Part shown: piece by piece, positions 6,858-12,762 of the stretch
Layout of the letters: every line of letters begins with the position of its first letter
Position numbering within the stretch: the stretch's first letter is position 1
The notes under the pieces: generated by a model
Database searches by the model: none
What the model saw: the letters and a program-made list of their open reading frames with translations, nothing else
What the model was told of the DNA's origin: nothing
From: Chloroflexota bacterium
GTDB taxonomy: Bacteria; Chloroflexota; Dehalococcoidia; UBA6926; JACQUM01
DNA: 12,762 bases
Assembly (NCBI GenBank): GCA_016210295.1
Contig: JACQUM010000084.1
Location: 1 to 12,762 of the forward strand
Direction: 5' to 3'
Made by a program: the position numbers and the translations under genes

Positions 6858-7364
6858 CTAGTCCTGCGGGGCCTGCGCGTTCTCGGCGCTTTCTTCCACT
6901 TCAGGTGAGGGGAGTCCTCCTTGCGCTTCGACCCTGACGACCACGGTGGCAGTTGTCTCGGGCGCCAGGCGCAGGCGGACGCTGTGGTCTCCGAGCTCTC
7001 GCAAGGGCTGGGCCAGCTCCACCGCCTTGTGGTCGAACTTCCGACTGGTGAGGGCGGTAAGGGCCTCGGCGATGGCGGCCGCAGTGACGCTTCCGTAGAG
7101 GCGCCCCTCCGGGCCGACTCGGACGGGAATGGAGAGCGGTTGGCTTTCCAACTGTTGGGCCAACTGCTTCATCTCGGTGGCGAATTTGGCGCGCTCGGTC
7201 AGGGAAGCCCGGTGCCGGGCCTCGGCCTTCTGCAGTTCCGGAGGCGTGGCGAGGACGGCCAGCCCCTTCGGGATGAGGTAGTTCCGGGCGTAGCCGTCCT
7301 TGACCTCTTTGATGTCGCCGGGGAACCCCAGTTTTTCCACTTCTTGAACGAGGACGACCTTCAT
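6858..7364 (-). CDS. rplI: 50S ribosomal protein L9
   Basis: A 168-residue L9, an elongated protein of the large subunit near the L1 stalk that helps maintain reading frame. The N-terminal rRNA-binding domain carries the family signature in MKVVLVQEVEKLGFPGDI and VKDGYARNYLIPKGLAV (residues 22-38). A long charged helix links to the C-terminal domain (LYGSVTAAAIAEAL, FDHKAVELAQPLRELGDHSV). An acidic tail extends past the usual end (about 150-168, EVEESAENAQAPQD). ATG 7364 has GGAGGT 5 nt upstream. It is first in the operon with dnaB and the two primosome genes. Confidence 0.97.
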   Translation of the reverse strand: MKVVLVQEVEKLGFPGDIKEVKDGYARNYLIPKGLAVLATPPELQKAEARHRASLTERAKFATEMKQLAQQLESQPLSIPVRVGPEGRLYGSVTAAAIAEALTALTSRKFDHKAVELAQPLRELGDHSVRLRLAPETTATVVVRVEAQGGLPSPEVEESAENAQAPQD

Positions 7365-7403
7365 GGAACCTCCAATGGTACACCTGTTCTATATTCGGTC
7401 ACT

Positions 7404-7431
7404 ATTGTAGATGCTCGGCGGAGATTGTCAA
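7404..7431 (-). promoter_or_regulatory. Strong sigma70-type promoter of the rplI-dnaB-dnaD-dnaC operon
   Basis: On the minus strand: perfect TTGACA (7426-7431), 16-bp spacer and TACAAT (7404-7409, 5 of 6 matches). The predicted start of transcription is near 7397, giving a leader of about 33 nt that carries GGAGGT before the rplI ATG. It is the best promoter match noticed in the window. Confidence 0.8.
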
Positions 7432-7433
7432 GG

Positions 7434-7450
7434 AATATTGAGGCAGTATT
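7434..7450. promoter_or_regulatory. AT-rich dyad just upstream of the rplI -35 box
   Basis: AATATTG (7434-7440) and CAGTATT (7444-7450) form an imperfect inverted repeat (6 of 7 pairs) with a 3-nt centre, starting 3 bp upstream of the -35 box. It stands out from GC-rich surroundings. It could be an operator or an UP-like element; no regulator is identified. Confidence 0.3.
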
Positions 7451-7453
7451 TCA

Positions 7454-7497
7454 GCCGCCATCTGGGGAGGGCAAGGGAGCCCAGGGGGACTGGCGGC
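7454..7497. terminator. Nested inverted repeat downstream of purL
   Basis: GCCGCCA (7454-7460) pairs with TGGCGGC (7491-7497), and inside it CTGGG (7462-7466) pairs with CCCAG (7480-7484). It lies about 60 nt past the purL stop and ahead of the rplI promoter, where a terminator is expected. No U-tract follows on the minus strand, so termination would be factor-assisted or weak. The rest of the 192-nt purL-rplI gap holds only the rplI promoter. Confidence 0.4.
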
Positions 7498-7556
7498 GAA
7501 GAAGACCTCAAAGTTGTTTCTGCTGTGATGGCTTCGTCCTGGTGGGCACCTTGTTC

Positions 7557-9773
7557 TCAGCTTCCTGCGAGGGCTTTCGCCAAGGCTTCGCGCCACGTCT
7601 TTTCGACCTCGGACAGGGAGATGTCCAGGAAACCGGGGAGGGAGAGCCGGCCTCCCCCCACCCTTCCCAGGCGGCAGAGCGCGACACCCTGCTGGGCGGC
7701 CAGCTCCTGGAGGGTGAGCTCTTGGGCTGGTCCGACCGAGACGACGATCCGAGCGGGCGCCTCGCCGAAGAGGGCGGCGTCGGCGCGGCCCCGGAGCATG
7801 TTGCCCTCTCCCTGGAATCCAACGCTTCCCAGGATGGCCGACTCCGCGAGGGCGACGGCGAGGCCGCCCTCGGAGAGGTCGTGGGCGGAGCGGAGGAGCC
7901 GCTGTTGGATGGCTTGCTGACAGAGTCTCTGCACGCGGTCCTCCAGCGCAAGGTCCACGCCGGGAGCCCCCGCTACCATCCCGTGGACGGTCTCCAGGTA
8001 TTCGCTTGCTCCCAGGGCTTCCACGGGCAGATCGGCCGTGCTCGCTCCCAGGAGGTAGATAGCGTCCCCTTCTTGGACAAAGGCTGCCGTACACCTGGCT
8101 TCGATGTCGTCCAGGAGACCCAGCATCCCCACCACGGGCGTTGGATAGACCGAGCCGGCCTCGCTCTCGTTGTAGAGGCTGACGTTGCCGCTTATCACGG
8201 GGATTCCCAGAAGGCGGCACGCTTCGGCCATCCCCCGGATGCACTGCTCCAGTTGGTAGGCGACCTCCGGCCTCTCGGGGTTGCCGAAGTTGAGGCAGTC
8301 GGTGACGGCCAGGGGGCGTGCGCCGACGCAGGAGAGGTTTCGGGCGGCCTCGGCTACCGCCAGGGCGCCGCCCCGGTAGGGGTCCAGGTAGCACCAGCGA
8401 CCGTTGGCGTCCACCGTCAAGGCGATGCCCTTTTTCGTCCCTTTCACCCGGAGGACCGCGGCATCGGCCTGGCCGGGAAGAACGACGCTGTTGTCGAGGA
8501 CCTGGTGGTCGTACTGGCGGTGGACTGCTTCCTTGCTCGCCACGTTGAGAGAGGCGAGGAGGCGGAGCAGGGTCTCTCCCAAATGCGATGGCTGCGGGAG
8601 AGAAGAGAGGTCCCGGGCTCGCAGAGCACGCACGGCGGAGTCTTCCCGCCCCTGGGTTCGGTACAGAGGCGGCTCGGTGAGGTGTCGCACCGGCGCCTCG
8701 GCGACCACTCTCTCCCCGTCGCGGATGCGGGCCAGTCCATCGCTAGTGATGCGGCCGACCTCGACGCAGGTGAGGTCCCACTTGTCGAAGAGGGCCTTCG
8801 CCCGCTCTGCGTCGCCGGGGCGGACGATGAGCAGCATGCGCTCCTGGGACTCGGAGAGCATCACCTCGTAAGGAGTCATCCCCTCTTCCCGCCTGGGGAC
8901 GCGGGAGACATCGATCTCCACCCCCAAGCCCGCCTTGGCGGCGCACTCCACGGCGGCGGAGGTCAGGCCCCCGGCTCCCAGGTCCTGCATCCCCACCAGG
9001 AATCCCTGCTCTGTCAGCTCAAGGCAGGCCTCGACGAGGAGCTTCTCCATGAAGGGGTTCCCGACCTGGACGGCTGTGCGGCGCTGCTCCGACTCTGCGG
9101 AGAGGTCCACCGAGGCGAAGGTGGCGCCGTGGATACCGTCCCGACCGGTATCGGAGCCCACGAGGAGGAGGATGTCGCCGGGACGCCCCGTCCCCGCCCG
9201 GACGATCCCTTCCGTCTTCACCAGGCCGACGCACATGGCGTTAACCAGCGGGTTGCCAGAGTAGGAGGAAGCGAAGGAGACCTGGCCGGCGACATCGGGG
9301 ATGCCCAGGCAGTTGCCGTAGCCGCCGATGCCGCCGACGACGCCGTGGAAGAGGTAACGGTTGCGAGGATGGACAGGCGGCCCGAAGAAGAGGGCGTTGA
9401 GGAGGGCGATAGGCCGCGCTCCCATGGAGAAGACATCCCGGACGATGCCTCCCACGCCGGTCGCCGCGCCCTGGTAGGGCTCGATGGCCGAGGGGTGGTT
9501 GTGGGACTCGATCTTCATGACCACGGCCTGGCCGTCGCCGATGTCCACGACGCCGGCGTTTTCCTCGCCGGGACCGATGAGCACCCAGGGAGCCCGGGAG
9601 GGGAAGTCCCGCAGGAGGAGCTTGGAGTGCTTGTAGCCGCAGTGCTCGCTCCAGAGGATGCCGAACATGCCCAGCTCGACGGCGCTGGGCTCGCGGCCCA
9701 GCAGCGCGTCGATGGCCTCGTACTCCGCCTCGGAGAGGGCGACCTCTGCGAGGGCCTTTTTATCGATGGGCAT
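7557..9773 (-). CDS. purL: Phosphoribosylformylglycinamidine synthase subunit PurL (small type)
   Basis: A cytosolic enzyme of de novo purine synthesis that converts FGAR to FGAM with ATP and ammonia delivered by PurQ (with PurS). The 738-residue length marks the small PurL type; purQ and purS are not in the window. Motifs in order: LWSEHCGYKHSK (40-51, catalytic His 44), ESHNHPSAIEPYQGAATG (89-106), GGIVRDVFSMGARPIA (108-123), GIPDVAGQVSF (157-167), GNPFMEKLL, MQDLGAGGLTSAAVE and MLSESQERML in the first half. In the second half: DNSVVLPGQADAAVL, LDPYRGGALAVAEAARNL, TDCLNFGNPE, VISGNVSLYNES and SAHDLSEGGLAVALAESA. ATG 9773 has TAGGAG about 12 nt upstream. No frameshift or missing motif was seen. 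Confidence 0.97.
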   Translation of the reverse strand: MPIDKKALAEVALSEAEYEAIDALLGREPSAVELGMFGILWSEHCGYKHSKLLLRDFPSRAPWVLIGPGEENAGVVDIGDGQAVVMKIESHNHPSAIEPYQGAATGVGGIVRDVFSMGARPIALLNALFFGPPVHPRNRYLFHGVVGGIGGYGNCLGIPDVAGQVSFASSYSGNPLVNAMCVGLVKTEGIVRAGTGRPGDILLLVGSDTGRDGIHGATFASVDLSAESEQRRTAVQVGNPFMEKLLVEACLELTEQGFLVGMQDLGAGGLTSAAVECAAKAGLGVEIDVSRVPRREEGMTPYEVMLSESQERMLLIVRPGDAERAKALFDKWDLTCVEVGRITSDGLARIRDGERVVAEAPVRHLTEPPLYRTQGREDSAVRALRARDLSSLPQPSHLGETLLRLLASLNVASKEAVHRQYDHQVLDNSVVLPGQADAAVLRVKGTKKGIALTVDANGRWCYLDPYRGGALAVAEAARNLSCVGARPLAVTDCLNFGNPERPEVAYQLEQCIRGMAEACRLLGIPVISGNVSLYNESEAGSVYPTPVVGMLGLLDDIEARCTAAFVQEGDAIYLLGASTADLPVEALGASEYLETVHGMVAGAPGVDLALEDRVQRLCQQAIQQRLLRSAHDLSEGGLAVALAESAILGSVGFQGEGNMLRGRADAALFGEAPARIVVSVGPAQELTLQELAAQQGVALCRLGRVGGGRLSLPGFLDISLSEVEKTWREALAKALAGS

Positions 9774-9818
9774 GGTATGGGAAGCTCCTAGAGATGCTTG
9801 GGAGGGATGGCCAGGGCC

Positions 9819-9847
9819 AGTGTAGCAGAGGGGGAACGGTGCGTCAC
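9819..9847 (-). promoter_or_regulatory. Likely promoter of purL
   Basis: On the minus strand: GTGACG (9842-9847, 4 of 6), 17-bp spacer and TACACT (9819-9824, 4 of 6). The predicted start is near 9812, leaving a leader of about 38 nt, too short for a purine riboswitch. The 142-nt gap to the divergent plus-strand gene holds no other clear signal. Confidence 0.5.
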
Positions 9848-9915
9848 GGATGCCGACACCGCCTCAGCCGAAGCCGACCGTGCTACCATAGCGGCAGGTC
9901 GCCAGGGAGGGTGTC

Positions 9916-10431
9916 ATGGCCGTTACCGTGCTCATCGCCTACGACGCTCGTTTCCGCACCATGCGGGAGATGGCCCAGGCCGTCTCCGAGGGCGTTGCCC
10001 GTGTTCCGGAGGCCCGGGCGGTCTTCCGAGCGGCGCCGGAGGGGACCACCCAGGAGCTGAAGGAGGCCGACGCGCTGATCCTCGGCTCGCCCAACTACAC
10101 GGGGGTGAGCGGGGTTCTGAAGCAGTGGCTGGATGAGTTCGGCGACGCCTGGGAGGAGGGCTGGCTGAAGGGAAAGGTGGGGGCCGCCTTCACCACCGCC
10201 TGGACGCGCCATTCCGGCGTGGAGGTGACCCTGTGGCAGCTCCTCCACTGGCTGCTGGCCGGAGGGATGATCGTTGTCGGTCTGCCGTACACCAAGGCGA
10301 TGGACCTCTCCGGCTCTTACTACGGGGCCACGGCGACGGGCCGGGTGGTGACGGAGGAGGACAAGGAGCAGGCGCGGGCGCTGGGGGAGCGCGTGGCCCG
10401 CTACGCCGTTCAGCTCAAGGGGTTCGTGTAG
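9916..10431 (+). CDS. WrbA-like flavodoxin-fold NAD(P)H:quinone oxidoreductase
   Basis: A 171-residue flavodoxin-fold protein of the WrbA/NQO type (two-electron quinone reduction with FMN), probably cytosolic. Family features: VLIAYDARFRTMREMAQAV at 5-23, LILGSPNYTGVSGVLKQWLD (54-73), LKGKVGAAFTTAWTRHSGVE and the segment around MIVVGLPY, then GSYYGATATGR, as in WrbA. It is shorter than E. coli WrbA (198 aa). The phosphate loop is unusual: ungapped against the family form YYSRTGNTRKMA it reads YDARFRTMREMA, so the usual Ser, Gly and Thr are Ala 11, Arg 14 and Met 16. FMN binding is therefore uncertain. ATG 9916 has GGGAGGG about 5 nt upstream. It is divergent from purL and 189 nt before the SDR gene. 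Confidence 0.82.
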   Translation: MAVTVLIAYDARFRTMREMAQAVSEGVARVPEARAVFRAAPEGTTQELKEADALILGSPNYTGVSGVLKQWLDEFGDAWEEGWLKGKVGAAFTTAWTRHSGVEVTLWQLLHWLLAGGMIVVGLPYTKAMDLSGSYYGATATGRVVTEEDKEQARALGERVARYAVQLKGFV

Positions 10432-10434
10432 CAG

Positions 10435-10590
10435 GCTGCTGAAATTCACCCCCAAACCCTCTCAAGGGGATTCAAGGTAGCCCTTCGGGCAATTACTAAG
10501 GGAAGGGGGGACACCCTCCTTCGACAGACTCAGGACAGGCCTTGAACCCCTGCCAAAGTCCCGAGCCATCGGGACTCTGGACTCCCACCG
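10435..10590. repeat. Composite intergenic repeat, copy 2, apparently carrying an inserted short repeat
   Basis: It fills the gap between the WrbA-like and SDR genes. It shares with the copy at 5328-5425 the ACA-loop hairpin (10504-10510 with 10514-10520, one G-T pair), then CCCCTG, and the AGTCCCGA (10557-10564) / TCGGGACT (10569-10576) hairpin followed by CTGxxxTCCC. Between the two hairpins lies about 28 nt absent from copy 1, containing CCTTCGACAGACTCAGGACA (10518-10537), which resembles a short repeat I associate with many environmental genomes. The left part (GCAGGCTGCTGAAATTCACC, 10431-10450, and GCCC/GGGC at 10480-10490) differs from copy 1. Confidence 0.65.
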
Positions 10591-10620
10591 AGCACCTTGG
10601 CTTATGGCAAAGGAGAGCCG

Positions 10621-11370
10621 ATGGAGCTACGAGGCGCCGTGGCCATCGTGACGGGGAGCAGCCGCGGCATCGGGAAGGCCATCGCCCTGGAGCTGGCCCA
10701 TCGGGGCTGCAACGTCGTCGTCGCCGCCCGCACCGTCCGCGCCACTCCCCAGCGACGTGGCACCGTTCAGGAGACAGCCAGAGAAGTCGAGGCCCTGGGG
10801 GTTCGGGCCCTGGCCGTCGTGACGGACGTGACCTCTATGCTCGATGTTCGCCGCATGGTGGAAGAGGCGCTGGGGGCCTTCGGGCGCATCGACATCCTGG
10901 TGAACAACGCCGGGGAGATCGGGGACAACCGCGACTTCCTGGAGGTGACGCCAGAGCAGTGGAACGCTATTCTTGGCTCCAACCTCTTCGGCGCCTTTCA
11001 TTGCTCCCTGGCCGTCGCGCCGGTCATGGTGCGGCAAGGGTCGGGCGCCATCATCAACCTGACCTCGGGCGCCGCCGTGCGCACCGACTTTCTCAGCGTC
11101 CCCTACGGCGTGGCCAAGGCGGGCATAGACCGTCTGACCAGGGGCATCGCGGACGACCTGAAGGACAGGGGAGTGGCCTGCGTCCCCGTCTCGCCGGGGA
11201 CGGTGGCCACGGAGACCGTTCGGCGGCTGTACGCGGGCCAGGACCTCTCCTGGGCCCAGCCCCAGGAGTGGACGGCCCGGGCGGTGGCGGACATTCTGGA
11301 GGAGGGGGCCATGGCCTACACCGGCCAGGTGGTCAGCGTCCGGCAGTACCTGGAGGGCAAGCGGAGCTAA
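10621..11370 (+). CDS. Short-chain dehydrogenase/reductase (SDR), classical type
   Basis: A 249-residue NAD(P)-dependent oxidoreductase of the classical SDR family, similar in layout to FabG-like enzymes; the substrate is unknown. Cofactor loop TGSSRGIG (11-18); a basic residue in VAARTVR (34-40) suggests NADP preference. NNAG is at 95-98. The catalytic tetrad is intact: Asn 121, Ser 149, Tyr 162 and Lys 166 (YGVAK), with SPG at 191-193 and the usual TGQVVSV near the C-terminus. The stretch at 37-51, RTVRATPQRRGTVQE, is a small insertion relative to FabG that brings extra positive charge. The frame is open from a TTG at 10597, but ATG 10621 has AAAGGAGAG 4-8 nt upstream and is the better start. 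No partner gene points to a pathway. Confidence 0.9.
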   Translation: MELRGAVAIVTGSSRGIGKAIALELAHRGCNVVVAARTVRATPQRRGTVQETAREVEALGVRALAVVTDVTSMLDVRRMVEEALGAFGRIDILVNNAGEIGDNRDFLEVTPEQWNAILGSNLFGAFHCSLAVAPVMVRQGSGAIINLTSGAAVRTDFLSVPYGVAKAGIDRLTRGIADDLKDRGVACVPVSPGTVATETVRRLYAGQDLSWAQPQEWTARAVADILEEGAMAYTGQVVSVRQYLEGKRS

Positions 11371-11386
11371 CTCGCTGGCGGCGAGT
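11370..11386 (+). terminator. Small hairpin after the SDR gene
   Basis: ACTCGC (11370-11375) pairs with GCGAGT (11381-11386) around TGGCG, right at the SDR stop, followed by TGTTGCCTT. The stem is short and the T content low, so this is a weak candidate. Confidence 0.3.
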
Positions 11387-11416
11387 GTTGCCTTCCAAGG
11401 TGGAGGGAAAGCGCTC

Positions 11417-11445
11417 TTGGGTACCAGGGCAGAAGAGGATAGACT
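11417..11445 (+). promoter_or_regulatory. Possible promoter for the DapA-like gene
   Basis: TTGGGT (11417-11422), 17-bp spacer and TAGACT (11440-11445, 4 of 6). It would start transcription about 25 nt before the GTG start at 11476. The -35 match is poor. Confidence 0.35.
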
Positions 11446-11475
11446 AGAAGGGCAACTCTTGTACGAGGTGAAGTC

Positions 11476-12390
11476 GTGGCGGTCCCAGAGGGTCTCGTCT
11501 TGGCGGTTCTCACCCCTTTTTCTCCGGGTGGCGAGAGGGTGGTCCCTGACTGGCTGGCAGGCCACTTCGCCTACGTGACCGAGGGGGGAGAGGTAAACGG
11601 GTTCTACCTCTTCAGTCCCTTGGGGGAGGCCGCGTCCCTGTCCTTGGCTGAGAAGAAGCTGCTGATCGATACCGCCGTCGCCCATCGGGATCGTCGCTCT
11701 CTCATCGTGGGCACGGAGGGGACGGACCTGGCGGGGACCTTAGAGATCGGGCGCTATGCTCTGGAGAAAGGGGCGGACGCCCTCGTCCTCGCGCCTCCCT
11801 CGACCTCCGCCGCGCTCTCGAAGAAAGACCTTTACGGCTTCTACGCCTCGGCTCTCAAATCCCTGCCGGCGGAGCCTCGCGTCCTTCTCTACAACGGACC
11901 GGGCGACCGCGATAGGGCTCTCACCTTCGAGCAGGTGGACGATCTGCTGGCCGGGTTCGCCGACCGCCTCCTGGGCGTCGTAGAGGCGACGGGTGAGCCG
12001 GGGCTGGCCCGCGCCTACATCGAGCGATATCCGGGCTTGAAGATGTACGCGGGCCACGATGGGGCCCTGGGAGACGCGGCGTACTACGGCGCGGTGGGGG
12101 CGATCAGCGCCGTTGCCAACGTCTTCCCGGCCGCTCCCAAGGCGGTGCTCCGTGCCGCGGCGACGAGCGACAGGGAGGAGATGGAGTACGCCCAGGAGCA
12201 CCTGAGCCGCTTGTGGGCCCTCATCGTTTCCACGGCGAACCCGGTCGGGGTGCTGAAGGGTCTCATTCCCCTTTTCGGCGATCCGGGGATGACCCACACG
12301 CGGCTAGCCACACCGGCGCCCTTGGGCCAGCTCCGACAGATCGAGGAGCAGATCTACCTCATCCTGGGGATGGAAGACCCTCTCCTGTAA
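11476..12390 (+). CDS. DapA/N-acetylneuraminate lyase superfamily protein lacking the catalytic lysine
   Basis: A 304-residue TIM-barrel protein, full length for the dihydrodipicolinate synthase family, colinear end to end: LAVLTPFSPGGE at the start, GEAASLSLAEKK (50-61), LIVGTEG, EKGADALVLAPP (97-108), VLLYNGPG (136-143), LLGVVEATGEPG (165-176), GHDGALGDAAYYGAVGAISA and NPVGVLKGL. Aligned to E. coli DapA, the lyase tyrosine (Tyr 133) is kept as Tyr 139. The Schiff-base lysine of GIKEATG is Val 169 (codon GTA). The GTTGE motif is SPLGE, so both threonines are lost, and the PYYN tyrosine region is PPST. Ordinary DapA or aldolase chemistry is therefore unlikely. Lys 189 in the next strand is a speculative substitute. 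GTG 11476 has GAGGTGA about 5 nt upstream. The function is unknown; it may be a binding protein or an enzyme without a Schiff base. Confidence 0.85.
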   Translation: MAVPEGLVLAVLTPFSPGGERVVPDWLAGHFAYVTEGGEVNGFYLFSPLGEAASLSLAEKKLLIDTAVAHRDRRSLIVGTEGTDLAGTLEIGRYALEKGADALVLAPPSTSAALSKKDLYGFYASALKSLPAEPRVLLYNGPGDRDRALTFEQVDDLLAGFADRLLGVVEATGEPGLARAYIERYPGLKMYAGHDGALGDAAYYGAVGAISAVANVFPAAPKAVLRAAATSDREEMEYAQEHLSRLWALIVSTANPVGVLKGLIPLFGDPGMTHTRLATPAPLGQLRQIEEQIYLILGMEDPLL

Positions 12391-12413
12391 CGGCGGCCCA
12401 TCCCGGCCACCTG

Positions 12414-12439
12414 CTCTCTGCGTATGTCTTTGCAGAGAG
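12414..12439 (+). terminator. Perfect 8-bp hairpin between the DapA-like and lipoprotein genes
   Basis: CTCTCTGC (12414-12421) pairs with GCAGAGAG (12432-12439) around a 10-nt loop. There is no U-tract after it. The right arm abuts the purine-rich ribosome site of the next gene, so it could instead modulate that start. Confidence 0.4.
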
Positions 12440-12458
12440 GAGAGGGAGGGCAGCAGGG

Positions 12459-12762
12459 ATGAGAGGGTGGATAGCTGGACCGCTGGTTCTCATGCTCCTG
12501 GGGCTTGGTTGTGAGCTCCCGGGCGTCCAACCCCAGGTGACTCCCTTCTTGGAGCCGAGCCCTGTTCCTGCGACGACGCTTGCCCCTCCGGTGGCGCCCT
12601 CGCCTGCTTCTCCACCTTCGCCTGTTCCGCCGACCGCGACGCCGGTGCCGACTCCCACACCGACGGCGACGCTGGTGCCGACTCCCACACCGACGGCGAC
12701 GCCGACCGCGACGCCGGTGCCGACGCCCCCACCGACGGCGACGCTGGTGCCGACTCCCACAC
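12459..12762 (+). CDS. Probable lipoprotein with Pro/Thr-rich repeat stalk, N-terminal part
   Basis: Partial: it runs off the right edge with 101 codons visible. The N-terminus MRGWIAGPLVLMLLGLGC has a short positive start, a hydrophobic core and a cysteine at residue 18. LGLGC is a permissive lipobox (Gly at -3 is not typical), so either a lipoprotein or a plain signal peptide is possible. After residue 20 the chain is almost wholly Pro, Thr, Ala, Val and Ser, ending in repeats of VPTPTPTATL. Such stalks space a folded domain away from the cell surface, and that domain would lie beyond the window. ATG 12459 is preceded by GGAGAGGGAGGG. A reverse-strand frame over the same bases is an artefact of the repeat. 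Confidence 0.65.
   Translation, partial: MRGWIAGPLVLMLLGLGCELPGVQPQVTPFLEPSPVPATTLAPPVAPSPASPPSPVPPTATPVPTPTPTATLVPTPTPTATPTATPVPTPPPTATLVPTPT
12645..12762 (+). repeat. 30-nt tandem repeat encoding VPTPTPTATL
   Basis: Units at 12645-12674, 12675-12716 (42 nt, extended by an extra TATP), 12717-12746 and 12747 to the window end. The period is a multiple of three, and units 1 and 3 differ at only two bases. Such arrays vary in copy number, changing stalk length without breaking the frame. Confidence 0.8.

Noticed and set aside
6921..9791. A 956-codon plus-strand open frame across purL and rplI
   Set aside because: It is antisense to two well-supported genes and its translation matches no family I know. 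Long reverse frames arise readily in GC-rich coding DNA.
10597..10620. TTG start at 10597 for the SDR gene
   Set aside because: ATG 10621 has a well-spaced GGAGA and places the cofactor loop at the normal distance from the N-terminus.
11476..12390. Pseudogene call for the lysine-less DapA homologue
   Set aside because: The frame is intact at full family length with a good ribosome site, and structural motifs are conserved; only active-site positions differ.
12359..12760. Reverse-strand Gly/Val-rich frame at the right end
   Set aside because: It is the complement of the Pro/Thr repeat. The plus-strand frame has a signal peptide, a ribosome site and a start, so it is preferred.
12645..12762. 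CRISPR array
   Set aside because: The 30-nt units are contiguous and in frame, with no unique spacers.

Overview
This is a GC-rich (roughly 65% by eye) bacterial chromosomal window holding twelve genes, two of them cut by the window edges. No tRNA, rRNA, CRISPR array or insertion sequence was seen. Best guess for the source is Chloroflexota (Dehalococcoidia-like) or a similar deep-branching Gram-positive-type lineage. The grounds are a DnaD-domain protein beside a DnaC/DnaI-type loader and DnaB helicase, an rplI-dnaB operon, and intergenic hairpin repeats of a kind I associate with that phylum. This assignment is an inference; no marker phylogeny could be run.

Layout. (1) 1-2019, minus: glcF then glcD (cut at the left edge) for an FAD/Fe-S 2-hydroxyacid oxidase of glycolate or D-lactate type, overlapping by 11 nt. 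(2) 2110-3236, plus: a promoter, a small two-helix membrane protein of unknown function, and a YhhQ-family queuosine-precursor transporter 3 nt downstream. (3) 3277-7431, minus: a strong sigma70-type promoter, then rplI, dnaB, a dnaD-like gene and a dnaC-like loader. The loader carries two tandem AAA+ ATPase modules instead of one, the most unusual protein architecture in the window. A multi-hairpin repeat sits between dnaB and the dnaD-like gene. (4) 7557-9847, minus: purL with its own likely promoter, followed by a structured spacer. (5) 9916-12762, plus: a WrbA-like flavodoxin-fold protein with an altered FMN phosphate loop, a second and rearranged copy of the hairpin repeat, an SDR oxidoreductase, a DapA-superfamily protein lacking the Schiff-base lysine, and the start of a probable lipoprotein with a Pro/Thr repeat stalk (cut at the right edge).

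How they fit together. Region 3 reads as one transcription unit for replicative helicase delivery: helicase (DnaB), DNA-remodelling adaptor (DnaD-like) and loader (DnaC-like), driven with ribosomal protein L9, so expression is probably tied to growth. purL (purine synthesis) and yhhQ (tRNA modification precursor uptake) are ordinary housekeeping neighbours. The plus-strand genes at the right end share direction but are separated by 100-190 nt gaps with hairpins and possible promoters, so they are probably not one tight operon.

The observations most worth following are the double-AAA+ loader, the lysine-less DapA homologue, and the two-copy hairpin repeat, one copy of which looks interrupted by a second short repeat.
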